The notes under the pieces are model-generated. The model saw nothing but the letters and a program-made list of their open reading frames with translations. It was not told where the DNA came from and made no database searches. A stretch of DNA of 25,551 bases, from NCBI GenBank assembly GCA_937988735.1, contig CALKHQ010000266.1, positions 1 through 25,551 on the forward strand, written 5' to 3'. This document shows, piece by piece, positions 13,696 to 21,572 of this stretch. How positions within the stretch are numbered: position 1 is the stretch's first letter; every line of letters starts with the position of its first letter. The position numbers and the translations under genes are program-made. The DNA comes from an uncultured Alphaproteobacteria bacterium. Its GTDB lineage: Bacteria; Pseudomonadota; Alphaproteobacteria; CALKHQ01.

Positions 13696-15501
13696 ATGAG
13701 CCGGCTCAGCCAGCGCTACGGCGACCGCCCGGTGAAGAAGGACATGGCGGTGCTGGGCCGGCTGTTCCGGCTGACCCGCCCCTACCGGCTGCGCCTGGCG
13801 CTGGCCGCGACCGCGCTGCTGGTCACCACCGCCGGCGTGCTCGGCATCGGCATGGCGCTGCGCAGCTTCATCGACGACGGCATCGCCGCCGATGACACCG
13901 GTGCGTTCAGCACCGCGCTGGTCTGGCTGGTCGCGATCGTGGTGGCGCTCGCCGCCGGCACCTTTGCCCGCGCCTATCTGGTCAACTGGGTGGGCGAGCG
14001 CGTCGCCGCAGACCTCAGGCTCGCCGCCTATCGCAGCGTGCTGCGCCAGGATCCGCTGTTCTTCGAGACGGCGAAGACGGGCGAGGTCATCACCCGGCTG
14101 ACCGGGGACGCCGCCATCGTCCACCTCGTCATCGGCTCCACCGCGACCACGGCCGTGCGCAACCTGCTGCTGCTGGTGGGCGGCATCGCGCTGCTTGCGG
14201 TCACCAACGCGCTGATGACCGGCGTCGTGCTGCTGCTGGTACCGGTGGTGGTGGTGCCGATCATCCTGTTCGGCCGCCGCGTCCGCCGCCTCTCGCGCAC
14301 CGCCCAGGATCGACTGGCGGACGCCGGCAGCTACGCCTCGGAGACGCTGGGCGCGGTCTCGACCGTGCAGGCCTTCGGCCACGCGCCCATCGACATGGAG
14401 CGGTTCCGCGAGCGCGTGGACGCGGCCTTCGCCGCCGCGCTGCGCCAGGTCGCGATGCGCGGGGCGATGGCGGCGACGGTGATCGCGCTCGTGTTCACCG
14501 GCGTCATCGCCATGCTCTGCATCGGCGGGGCCGGCATCAGCTCCGGCGACATGACCGCCGGCGACCTCAGCGCCTTCGTCTTCTACGCCGTCGTCGTCGC
14601 CGGCGCGGTCGGCGGGCTGTCGGAGGTGTCCGGCGACCTGCAGCGGGCGGCCGGCGCCTGCGAGCGGCTGTTCGAGCTGATTGACAGCCGGCCGGCGATC
14701 GTCGCCCCGGCCGATCCCGTGCCGCTGCCGGAGCCGGGCCGCGGCGAGGTCGAGCTCCGCGGCGTCACCTTCGTCTATCCCAGCCGGCCCGACGCCCGCG
14801 CGCTGCACGACGTCTCCTTCCGCGTCGCCCCCGGCGAGACGGTGGCGATCGTCGGCCCGTCCGGCGCCGGCAAGTCCACCGTGTTCCAGCTCCTGCTGCG
14901 CTTCCGCGACCCGGACCAGGGGCAGGTGCTGATCGACGGCGTGGACATCCGCACCGCCGACCCGGAGGCGGTGCGCGCCCGCATGGGGCTGGTGCCGCAG
15001 GATCCGGTGATCTTCTCCGGCACCATCCGCGAGAACATCGCCTACGGCCGGCCGGACGCCGACGACGCCGCGATCGAGGCCGCCGCCCGCGCCGCCGCGG
15101 CCCACGACTTCATCGCCGCCCTGCCCGACGGCTACGACAGCCAGATCGGCGAGCGCGGCGTCCGCCTCTCCGGCGGCCAGCGCCAGCGGATCGCGCTGGC
15201 CCGCGCGATCATCCGCCAGCCCTCGATCCTGCTGCTCGACGAGGCGACCTCGGCGCTGGACAGCGAAAGCGAGGCCAGGGTCCAGCTCGCGCTCGGCGCG
15301 CTGCGCACCGGGCGCACCACGCTCGTCATCGCGCACCGCCTCTCCACCGTGCGCGACGCCGACCGCATCATCGTGCTCGACCGCGGCCGGATCGCCGCCA
15401 TCGGCACCCACGATCAGCTCATGGCCGAGAGCGCGCTCTACCGCCGGCTGGCCCGGCGCCAGTTCGCCGACACCCGGACGGAGGAGGACGAGGCGGCTTG
15501 A
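13696..15501 (+). CDS. ABC exporter, fused permease and ATPase (MsbA/ABCB type)
   Basis: A 601-residue half-transporter that should act as a homodimer in the inner membrane. Residues about 25-310 form the six-helix ABC type 1 exporter domain (first helix LRLALAATALLVTTAGVLGIG). The nucleotide-binding domain has Walker A GPSGAGKST (from residue 387), Q-loop GLVPQDPVIFSGTIRENIAYG, signature LSGGQRQRIALARA (from 491), Walker B ILLLDEATSALD and switch His in IAHRLSTV. The domain order and the VYPSRPDARAL A-loop suggest a lipid or multidrug exporter. ATG 13696 has only weak upstream purines; alternative starts are possible. It is divergent from rpmE. Confidence 0.95.
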   Translation: MSRLSQRYGDRPVKKDMAVLGRLFRLTRPYRLRLALAATALLVTTAGVLGIGMALRSFIDDGIAADDTGAFSTALVWLVAIVVALAAGTFARAYLVNWVGERVAADLRLAAYRSVLRQDPLFFETAKTGEVITRLTGDAAIVHLVIGSTATTAVRNLLLLVGGIALLAVTNALMTGVVLLLVPVVVVPIILFGRRVRRLSRTAQDRLADAGSYASETLGAVSTVQAFGHAPIDMERFRERVDAAFAAALRQVAMRGAMAATVIALVFTGVIAMLCIGGAGISSGDMTAGDLSAFVFYAVVVAGAVGGLSEVSGDLQRAAGACERLFELIDSRPAIVAPADPVPLPEPGRGEVELRGVTFVYPSRPDARALHDVSFRVAPGETVAIVGPSGAGKSTVFQLLLRFRDPDQGQVLIDGVDIRTADPEAVRARMGLVPQDPVIFSGTIRENIAYGRPDADDAAIEAAARAAAAHDFIAALPDGYDSQIGERGVRLSGGQRQRIALARAIIRQPSILLLDEATSALDSESEARVQLALGALRTGRTTLVIAHRLSTVRDADRIIVLDRGRIAAIGTHDQLMAESALYRRLARRQFADTRTEEDEAA

Positions 15502-15585
15502 CGGCCGCGCCCGCGGCCCGCACCATCCGCCGCGCCCGGTCACGGGCCAGACCCGCCACCCAGCCCGCACGCGGAGGAACAGCCC

Positions 15586-15897
15586 ATGACCCGTCTGGTC
15601 GTCTACGTCGAATTCGAGATCGTGCCGGACAAGGTCGACGACTTCTTCCGCATCGTCTGCGCCAACGCCGCCGCCTCCGTCCGCGACGAGCCCGGCTGCC
15701 GCCGGTTCGACGTGATGCGCGACCGGGACCCGGCGCGCGCCAACGTCATCACCCTCTACGAGATCTACGACGACGATGCCGCGTTCGAGGCCCACAAGCA
15801 GACGCCGCACTACAAGCGGTTCAGCGAGGAGATCGAGGGCATGGTGACGGGCAAGCTGGTGCGGCTGCTCAACGTCTGGCAGGGCGGCGCCGCCTGA
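15586..15897 (+). CDS. ABM-domain monooxygenase (putative quinol monooxygenase)
   Basis: 103 residues forming a single dimeric alpha+beta barrel of the antibiotic biosynthesis monooxygenase type: VVYVEFEIVPDKVDDFF, EPGCRRFDVMRDRD, TLYEIYDDDAAFEAHKQTPHY. This is the YgiN/LsrG-like pattern, with cofactor-independent oxygenation of quinols or isomerisation of quorum-sensing metabolites among known activities; the substrate is unknown here. ATG 15586 follows GCGGAGG by about eight bases. It lies 84 bases after the ABC exporter and 13 before a second ABM gene, so the two ABM genes likely share a transcript. Confidence 0.87.
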   Translation: MTRLVVYVEFEIVPDKVDDFFRIVCANAAASVRDEPGCRRFDVMRDRDPARANVITLYEIYDDDAAFEAHKQTPHYKRFSEEIEGMVTGKLVRLLNVWQGGAA

Positions 15898-15910
15898 GCC
15901 GGAGCGGACG

Positions 15911-16243
15911 ATGCCGGAGCCGCTGTTCCAGCCGCCCTACTATGCGGTGATCTTCGCCTCCGTCCGGCGCGACGGCGACGACCCGGACTACGCCGCCACC
16001 GCCGCGCGGATGGTGGCGCTGGCGAAGACGATGCCCGGTTACCTCGGCATCGAGTCCGTCCACGATCCGGCCTCCCGCGAGGGCATCACCGTCAGCTACT
16101 GGCGCGACCTCGACTCCATCACGGCCTGGAAGGCGCAGGTGGATCACGCGGAGGCGCAGCGTCACGGTCGCGAGCGCTGGTACGACCGCTACGCCCTCCG
16201 CGTCGCCAGGGTCGAGCGCGAGTACGACTTCACCCGGAGGTAG
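15911..16243 (+). CDS. ABM-domain protein, second copy
   Basis: 110 residues; PPYYAVIFASVRRDGDDPDYAATA, MPGYLGIESVHD, GITVSYWRDLDSITAWKAQ and HAEAQRHGRERWYDRY match the YqjZ-like antibiotic biosynthesis monooxygenase subgroup, including the conserved YW-R/D-x-I-x-W-K segment and the terminal WY. It is likely a cofactor-free oxygenase or a small heme/metabolite-binding barrel. It differs from the gene 13 bases upstream enough to be a paralogous subfamily rather than a recent duplicate. ATG 15911 is preceded by GGAGCGGACG. Confidence 0.87.
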   Translation: MPEPLFQPPYYAVIFASVRRDGDDPDYAATAARMVALAKTMPGYLGIESVHDPASREGITVSYWRDLDSITAWKAQVDHAEAQRHGRERWYDRYALRVARVEREYDFTRR

Positions 16244-16283
16244 GGCCGGGCCCTCCCCTTCCCGTCATGCCCGGCCTCGTGCC

Positions 16284-16883
16284 TCACGTCCCGGCAAACC
16301 AGCCCTGCCAGGCGCCCCAGGCGGAAACGAGGGCGGCGAAGGCGGCGTAGCCGTCGGCGCCAGGGTGGGCGCCGTCCCAGCGGGCGACCTCCGCCATCCA
16401 GACCGGATCGTCCGCCAGCCGGTCGAACACCGGAAGGTAGGGCACGCCCTCCGCCTCTGCCGCCGCGGCCAGCCTGCGGTCGAGTGCACGGATGCGGGCG
16501 TTGACGCCGGCATCGGCGATCGGCCCGGGCCCGACCATCAGCACCCGGCCGAGGGCCTTCGCCCCGGCGAGGATGGCGGCGGCGTTGGCGGCGCTCTCCT
16601 CCGGGACCACCCGCGGTCGGCCGGTTGCCGGGTCGGTGACGCAGTCGTTGACCCCGAAGGAGAACAGCAGCCCGGTCTCCGCCCCCGCCACCCGCCGCGC
16701 CTCCGTCTCCGCACGCCAGCGCCGCCGGATGTCGACGGAGGTGTCGCGGCGGATGCCGAGGTTGTAGAGCGTCACTTCCCGGTCGCGGGCCTTCACCGGC
16801 TGCACCGCCCGCCCGATCCAGCCCAGGGCCTCCGGGTCGCCGGTCCCGTTCATGATGCTGTCGCCGAACGCACAGATCCGCAT
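16284..16883 (-). CDS. SGNH/GDSL-type esterase
   Basis: 199 residues with the four SGNH blocks: GDSIMNG (Ser nucleophile, residue 9), GIRRDTS (block II Gly), FGVND (block III Asn), and DGAHPGADGY (Asp/His of block V). No signal peptide is seen, so it is cytosolic. The substrate is not predictable; such enzymes hydrolyse esters or thioesters. The start at 16883 (MRICAFGDS) puts the Ser at the usual distance. It lies downstream of the SDR gene on the same strand, with 113 bases and a hairpin between them. Confidence 0.9.
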   Translation of the reverse strand: MRICAFGDSIMNGTGDPEALGWIGRAVQPVKARDREVTLYNLGIRRDTSVDIRRRWRAETEARRVAGAETGLLFSFGVNDCVTDPATGRPRVVPEESAANAAAILAGAKALGRVLMVGPGPIADAGVNARIRALDRRLAAAAEAEGVPYLPVFDRLADDPVWMAEVARWDGAHPGADGYAAFAALVSAWGAWQGWFAGT

Positions 16884-16958
16884 CGCCGCCTTCGCTCTCC
16901 CGCCGTCCGCACCCTTGCGCGCGCCGCGCCACCACCCACTCCAGCCGGTGAGCCCCCG

Positions 16959-16978
16959 CTCCCCCGGACCGGGGGGAG
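16959..16978 (-). terminator. Hairpin between SDR and SGNH genes
   Basis: CTCCCCC (16959-16965) and GGGGGAG (16972-16978) around a short GGACC loop, just after the SDR stop codon. There is no U-tract, so termination is only possible, not shown. Confidence 0.3.
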
Positions 16979-16996
16979 GGTGCGCGGCCCGCCCCG

Positions 16997-17878
16997 TCAG
17001 GACCGCCCCGCCTCCGCCGCCAGCACGGCCTCGAGGCCGGAGCGGTAGCTGGGATGGCGCCAGGCGAGCCCGAAGTCGCGCTTGATCCGGGCGGCGCTCA
17101 CCCGGCGGCAGCCCGCGTACATGCCGCGCAGCGTCTCGCTCATTTCGGCGGTGGCGTAGTCCTCCTCCGGCGGCGGGGCGATGCCGAGCAGGGCGGCGCC
17201 ATAGGCCACCACCTCCGGCTGCGCCGCTGGCTCGTCGTCGCAGAGGTTGTAGGTGCGCAGGCCCCCCGGCGCGCCCATGCAGGCGCGGATGGCGGCGACG
17301 ATGTCGTCGACGTGGATGCGCGAGAACACCTGCCCCGGCTTCACGATCCGCCGCGCCCGCCCGGCCCGGAGCGCGTCCAGCACCGAGCGCCCGGGGCCGT
17401 AGATGCCGGCGAGCCGCAGCACGTCCACCGGCGTCCCCGTCGCCGCGTGGAAGGCGGCCCAGGCCCGCTCCGCCGCCACCCGCCGGCCGGCACGGCTGTT
17501 CACCGGCGCCACCGGCGTCGTCTCGTCCACCCAGCCGCCGCCGGCGTCGCCATAGACCCCGGTGGAGGAGAGATGGCCCGCCCAGCGGAAGCGCCGCCCG
17601 GGGGCGAGCGCCGCCAGCGCCGTCAGCGCCGCGTCCGGCGCCGCCGGGTCATCGCGCGGCGGCACCGAATCCAGCAGATGCGTGGCCCCGGCCAGTTCCG
17701 CCGCCAGAGTCGCCTCCCCCGGGCCGCCGTCCCAGACCAGCGCCCGGATGCCGGCCCCGGCCAGCGCCGCCGCCCTTGCCGGGTGGCGGGTGGTGCCGGC
17801 GACCGTCCACCCGTCCGCGACCAGCACCCGCGCCAGCCGCTCCGCCACATAGCCCAGCCCGAAACAGAACAGGTGCAT
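16997..17878 (-). CDS. SDR family NAD(P)-dependent epimerase/dehydratase, YeeZ-like
   Basis: 293 residues of the atypical extended SDR group. The N-terminal MHLFCFGLGYVAERLARVL is a GxGxxA-type nucleotide-binding motif, followed by a WAGHLSSTGVYGD substrate-side motif and LRLAGIYGPGRSVLD. SRIHVDDIVAAI is the usual C-terminal signature. YeeZ homologues are of unknown substrate; sugar nucleotide chemistry is only a guess. The catalytic Tyr-x-x-x-Lys is not evident: after NSRAGRRVAAERAW there is Arg at the Lys position, common in this atypical branch. It is divergent from glnT. Confidence 0.85.
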   Translation of the reverse strand: MHLFCFGLGYVAERLARVLVADGWTVAGTTRHPARAAALAGAGIRALVWDGGPGEATLAAELAGATHLLDSVPPRDDPAAPDAALTALAALAPGRRFRWAGHLSSTGVYGDAGGGWVDETTPVAPVNSRAGRRVAAERAWAAFHAATGTPVDVLRLAGIYGPGRSVLDALRAGRARRIVKPGQVFSRIHVDDIVAAIRACMGAPGGLRTYNLCDDEPAAQPEVVAYGAALLGIAPPPEEDYATAEMSETLRGMYAGCRRVSAARIKRDFGLAWRHPSYRSGLEAVLAAEAGRS

Positions 17879-17998
17879 GCGCTCGCCCTTCTCCGGCCCC
17901 CGTCGCCTCGAACACGCACGGCCGTGCCCGCCATCTCCCTCCCCCGGCCACGGGGGCGGGAGAGAGCGATTCCGGCGGCCGCCCCTGCGCGTCCCCCG

Positions 17999-18027
17999 TT
18001 GTCACGGCCGCGCGGAGACTACACTAT
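17999..18027 (+). promoter_or_regulatory. Putative sigma-70 promoter of glnT
   Basis: TTGTCA (17999-18004), 17-base spacer, CACTAT (18022-18027), 58 bases before the start codon. An 8-bp inverted repeat GCCGCCGG/CCGGCGGC (18049-18065) lies between promoter and ribosome site GGGGA (18072-18076). Confidence 0.5.
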
Positions 18028-18084
18028 GCGCGGCACCATCAATCACAAGCCGCCGGTCCGGCGGCAGCTCCGGGGGAATCACGC

Positions 18085-19392
18085 ATGGCGACGGACCTGG
18101 CGAAGGTCGCGAAGGACCAGGGAATCCGGTTCTTCCTCATCAACTTCACCGACCTGTTCGGCGTCCAGCGCTCGAAGCTGGTGCCGGCGTCGGCGATCGG
18201 GCCGATGCAGAAGACGGGCGCCGCCTTCGCCGGCTTCGCCACCAACCTCGCCATGACCCCCGCCCACCCCGACATGTTCGCGGTGCCCGATCCGGACAGC
18301 CTGATCCGCCTGCCGTGGAAGCCGGAGGTCGGCTGGGTGGCGAGCGACCTCTACATGGACGGCAAGCCCGTGGCCCAGGCGCCGCGCGTGGTCCTGAAGA
18401 ACGTGCTGAAGGCCGCCGCCGACCAGGGCTACACCATGAAGGCCGGCGTCGAGGCCGAATACTTCCTGATCATGCCCGACGGCAGCGCCATCTCCGACCC
18501 GAAGGACGTGCAGGCCAAGCCCTGCTACGACCAGTCGGCCCTGATGCGCCGGTTCGAGGTGGTCTCCGCCATCTGCGACGCGATGGAGGCGCTGGGCTGG
18601 GGCCCCTACCAGAACGACCACGAGGACGCGAACGGCCAGTTCGAGATGAACTGGGAATATGCCGACGCGCTGACCACCGCCGACCGCCACGCCTTCTTCA
18701 AGTTCATGGTGAAGACGGTGGCGGAGCAGCACGGGCTGCGCGCCACCTTCATGCCGAAGCCGTTCAGCCACCTCACCGGCAACGGCTGCCACGCCCACGT
18801 CTCGCTGTGGGACGCGCGCGGGCGGAAGAACCTGTTCGACGACGCGAAGGACGAGCTCGGCCTCTCGCCGCTCGCCTACAGGTTCCTGGGCGGTCTGATC
18901 CACAATGCCGAGGCGATGGCTGCGATCACCAATCCCACGGTCAACAGCTACAAGCGGATCAACGCACCGCGCACCACCTCCGGCGCCACCTGGTCGCCGA
19001 ACTCGGTGACGTGGACCGGCAACAACCGCACCCACATGATCCGCATCCCGGAGGGCGGCCGCTTCGAGCTCCGGCTCGCCGACGGCGCCGCCAACCCCTA
19101 CCTGCTGCAGGCCGTGGTGCTCGCCGCCGGGCTGGACGGCATCGCCAACGACCGCGACCCGGGCAAGCGGCTCGACATCGACATGTACGCCAACGGCCAC
19201 AAGGTGAAGAACGGCCGCAAGCTCCCGCTCAACCTGCTCGACGCACTGCGCGCCTTCGGGAAGAGCCGCGTGCTGCGCGACGGCCTCGGCTCCGAATTCT
19301 GCGACGCCTACGTCCAGCTCCGCCTGGCCGAATGGAACGACTACTGCCGCCACCTCACGGAGTGGGAGCGGGCGGCGACGCTGGATTGTTAG
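18085..19392 (+). CDS. glnT: Type III glutamine synthetase / GlnT-family gamma-glutamyl ligase
   Basis: 435 residues, matching the length of rhizobial GlnT. N-terminal GIRFFLINFTDLFGVQRSK is the beta-grasp domain. The catalytic domain has VEAEYFL, NDHEDANGQFEMNW, FMPKPFSHLTGNGCHAHVSL, INAPRTTSGATWSPNSVTW, NNRTHMIRIPEGGRFELRL and DGAANPYL, which carry the metal, ATP and glutamate ligands. The adenylylation loop NLYDLPP of GlnA is missing, so it is not controlled by GlnE. Members ligate glutamate to ammonia or to amines such as methylamine (gamma-glutamylmethylamide synthetase); which applies cannot be told. ATG 18085 is chosen for the GGGGA site; the frame is open upstream. Confidence 0.92.
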   Translation: MATDLAKVAKDQGIRFFLINFTDLFGVQRSKLVPASAIGPMQKTGAAFAGFATNLAMTPAHPDMFAVPDPDSLIRLPWKPEVGWVASDLYMDGKPVAQAPRVVLKNVLKAAADQGYTMKAGVEAEYFLIMPDGSAISDPKDVQAKPCYDQSALMRRFEVVSAICDAMEALGWGPYQNDHEDANGQFEMNWEYADALTTADRHAFFKFMVKTVAEQHGLRATFMPKPFSHLTGNGCHAHVSLWDARGRKNLFDDAKDELGLSPLAYRFLGGLIHNAEAMAAITNPTVNSYKRINAPRTTSGATWSPNSVTWTGNNRTHMIRIPEGGRFELRLADGAANPYLLQAVVLAAGLDGIANDRDPGKRLDIDMYANGHKVKNGRKLPLNLLDALRAFGKSRVLRDGLGSEFCDAYVQLRLAEWNDYCRHLTEWERAATLDC

Positions 19393-20062
19393 CGCTCAGG
19401 CCCGAGTTGTCGCGGATAATGACATCCGAGTCCATAGCCGCGAACTCCCGCAGGTTCCCGGCAGAGACGATCGCCCCCTGCGTGCCCTCAAGAAGCCGCT
19501 CGAAGTCGTGCCCCCATTGTTTTTTGTCGCGTTCAGTAGTTCTCTAACGATGTAGCTGTCGACAATTGTCGCTGAACCAAAATTCGAAATCCTACGAGAA
19601 CCTTCCTTGCGATCCTCCACAAGGATTCGCTTGGCGGACAAGACAAAGGAAAGCGAGGACACGACGGTGTCCATATAATACAATAGCGTCGTGACCTGTG
19701 GTGGAGAGGTAGCGGGGCCCTCATCCGCAAAGTCAATCTGCATGGTTGGGGCTGTCGCCGCATCGGAAAACAGTCGAACTCATCGAACGAAGAAACTACC
19801 GTACGAAATGATACATTGATGTCCTCCTGCCCCAACTTCCGCAATTCTTCTCTTATCCTAAGAAGTGTTGACCAATCCCAATCCGAAACCGGATCCATCC
19901 GTGTTAGGGTGCCTCCGATCATCTTACGTCCATCAACCCAAGTCTGCGCATCCACCTCCCCGTTATCCAGCCAGAGGCGAAGCAACAAATATTTCTCTAT
20001 AATGCTTATTCTTTTCGCCTCGTCGTCATCGAGACTAATATTGAATTCACCCCCCCTTTCAC
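19355..20062 (-). pseudogene. Unrecognised protein gene, frame broken three times
   Basis: I do not recognise this protein. Three consecutive frames read as one: residues including NISLDDDEAKRISIIEKYL and GGTLTRMDPVSDWDWSTLL, then QIDFADEGPATSPPQ and SLSFVLSAKRILVEDRKEG, then QWGHDFERLLEGTQGAIVS and MDSDVIIRDNSG. Adding one base to C7 (20050-20056), A4 (19767-19770) and T6 (19520-19525), all as read on the plus strand, joins GTG 20062 to a stop at 19355, about 235 residues. The reading is acidic and mixed-charge with no membrane segment or signal. Its last codons overlap the 3' end of glnT, so the C-terminus may be truncated at the island edge. Base composition is much lower in GC than flanking genes. 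Confidence 0.5.
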
Positions 20063-20168
20063 GATGGCAGCTTCAGTTGGTTCGCCGACAAGCCGCGCGC
20101 CTCCGCCTCGTCCTTCAGCGTGAGGAAGGGATAGGCCCCGACGACTCATCCAGCGTCTCCTCAGCCAT
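20059..20168 (-). pseudogene. Small unrecognised ORF with one frame break
   Basis: ATG 20168 opens MAEETLDESSG and then hits a stop after 17 codons. One extra base in the C4 run at 20136-20139 would continue it as AYPFLTLKDEAEARGLSANQ to LKLPS and a TGA at 20059, about 36 residues. That TGA overlaps the GTG of the next frame as GTGA, the normal layout of a coupled gene pair, which supports the repair. The codons are GC-rich like the host. The family is unknown to me; a decayed fragment of a longer gene is also possible. Confidence 0.4.
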
Positions 20169-20252
20169 GGCAATTGCCCTAGCACTCCACGGACTGCGGG
20201 ATCAGCTTGCGGTCTGGTTCACCCTAACCCCGGGCGCTCCCTCCACCCGAGG

Positions 20253-20930
20253 CTACGGGTGCTGCTTCAGATCAAAGCGCGCCGAAAGTATGAAGTTTAA
20301 CACATCCGCTGTGGTCCAGGAATCACCATAGAATGAGGCTTCGAAATGTATTAAGCATTCGTCGCGATATAGCAGCAACATAGCCGCCATCACTGGAATA
20401 GTAATTCCGTGATTGTCAAATGTTCCGCGGCTGACTATGCTTATGGCATCATCCAGTTCGACTAGCGTCGGTGTCGCGAGATCCGGCAATATTAGATCTT
20501 CAGGATCCTCGCCCCTGCCCTCGGACAATTCCTGCGCATATGCAAGCGCTCCGGGAATCTCCTGTATGGGGGTCCCCGGTATGGTTCGCCTCCAGTGGTC
20601 TGCGATTTCATGCCACGCACTGCGGTTGATCTCGCCTTGTTGAGCAATACCTAGAGTACCCGCGCGTGCAGCGAAGGCTGGGAGACCGTAGTACTGTCCT
20701 TGCCAGACCCCCCACAGGTAAACGCCGCGGCGCTCGCTGTTGCCAGCGATCGTCCCCAGCCACTGCTCTGAAATCGCTGCTTCGGCAAACTCGTCGGAAA
20801 CCTCAGCTATCAGAACTTTCGGGCATCCTTCTATGGGGATTTCCCAGACAGTTTCCGCGCTGGATTCGCTATCCCGACCAGCCAGAATCGCCGCAGCAGC
20901 AACCAAAGGTATATAGCGACGTGACTTCAA
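20253..20930 (-). CDS. Hypothetical protein in the low-GC island
   Basis: About 225 residues, no family recognised. The N-terminus (LKSRRYIPLVAAAAILAG) has two Arg then a hydrophobic run, so it could be exported. The body holds EGCPKVLIAEVSDEF, WLGTIAGNSERRGVYLWGVW, GQYYGLPAFAARAG and a C-terminal TPTLVELDDAISIVSRG then MAAMLLLYRDECLIHFEASF, ending FDLKQHP. I prefer TTG 20930 because GAGAGGTGA precedes it closely; ATG starts at 20960, 21011 and 21074 lack ribosome sites. It is followed after 84 bases by the small ORF on the same strand. GC content and codon use differ from the neighbours, indicating transfer. Confidence 0.62.
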   Translation of the reverse strand: MKSRRYIPLVAAAAILAGRDSESSAETVWEIPIEGCPKVLIAEVSDEFAEAAISEQWLGTIAGNSERRGVYLWGVWQGQYYGLPAFAARAGTLGIAQQGEINRSAWHEIADHWRRTIPGTPIQEIPGALAYAQELSEGRGEDPEDLILPDLATPTLVELDDAISIVSRGTFDNHGITIPVMAAMLLLYRDECLIHFEASFYGDSWTTADVLNFILSARFDLKQHP

Positions 20931-21074
20931 CGGCTCACCTCTCACTGGTGAAGCAAGCATAGCTTGGCTGGTGCGCCATTGAAATCCGGGATTGCGCCAG
21001 TGGCGACTCATAGTAGGCGCCGGATTGCGATGCGCTTGATCCTCCGACACGACTGGAGATCCGCCGTCGGGCAT

Positions 21075-21103
21075 GCCCGGCCCGCCGGAGGCCCTTGCCG
21101 GGC
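21075..21103 (-). terminator. Hairpin after the GFA gene
   Basis: GCCCGGC (21075-21081) and GCCGGGC (21097-21103) form a 7-bp stem immediately after the GFA stop codon on the minus strand. There is no U-tract; it may also be a remnant of a REP palindrome. Confidence 0.3.
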
Positions 21104-21104
21104 C

Positions 21105-21514
21105 TCACCCCGGCATCCCCGGCAGCTTCGGGACGGTTTCCAGGGCGTCGTCCCAGTCGGCCTTGCTGTCCATGCAGATGTGGGGGCGACGGGCCGGAGC
21201 GCGAGCGGGGTGTCGAGGCTGCCGGCGGGCACCACCACCGTGCCGTCGCCGGGCTTCACCTTCGGCAGGGTGGAGCCGCAGCGCGTGCAGAAGCAGCGGG
21301 TGTGGCGCGCGCCCGGTACGGTGTAGCAGCGGATCAGCTCCTCGCCGGCCAGCCAGCGCAGCCGGGCGCTGCCGGAGAACAGGTTGGCGGCATGCGCCGT
21401 GCCCGTGCCCTTGCGGCAGCGGCTGCAGTGGCAGAGGAAGAAGCGGTCGAACGCCCCCTCCACCACGAACCGCACCGCCCCGCAGAGGCACCCGCCCGCG
21501 TGCGTCTCGCTCAT
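21105..21514 (-). pseudogene. GFA/CENP-V family zinc protein with one frame break
   Basis: GFA proteins are small Cys-rich zinc proteins, one of which was described as glutathione-dependent formaldehyde-activating enzyme. Visible ligands are GGCLCGAVRF, LCHCSRCRKGTG and CFCTRCGSTLPK. The first frame runs well to GSLDTPLALRPVAP and then becomes nonsense, while the second frame supplies HICMDSKADWDDALETVP and ends LPGMPG at 21105, which is how family members end. One added base in the G5 run at 21182-21186 restores a normal protein of about 136 residues. ATG 21514 has GGGAG seven bases upstream. Read as is, the protein ends in a wrong tail at 21008. Either a real lesion or a base-call error. 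Confidence 0.8.
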
Positions 21515-21572
21515 GGTCGCGCTCCCTCGCCCTGCCGTCATGCCCGGCGCCCGCCCCACCCTACACCAACCG

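Larger units (their letters stand above)
19393..21104. other. Lower-GC island
   Basis: Base composition drops abruptly after glnT and recovers near 21050. I counted 26 G/C of 60 at 19801-19860, against 44 of 60 at 18961-19020. It holds only minus-strand genes of unknown family. No integrase, insertion sequence, tRNA or direct repeat marks the edges. A short GC-rich patch (about 20070-20260) lies inside it, so the segment may be a mosaic. Confidence 0.7.

Noticed and set aside
13384..15810. 808-codon minus frame containing L31
   Set aside because: Only the last 75 codons (L31) are real; the rest is antisense to the ABC exporter, and the rpmE promoter and ribosome site lie inside it.
19396..19743. 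Independent 115-residue gene starting MQIDFADEG
   Set aside because: No ribosome site and it continues sensibly from the upstream frame; better explained as the middle part of one broken gene.
19393..21104. Insertion sequence or prophage fragment
   Set aside because: No transposase, integrase, terminal inverted repeats or target duplications were visible; only composition and unknown genes support foreign origin.
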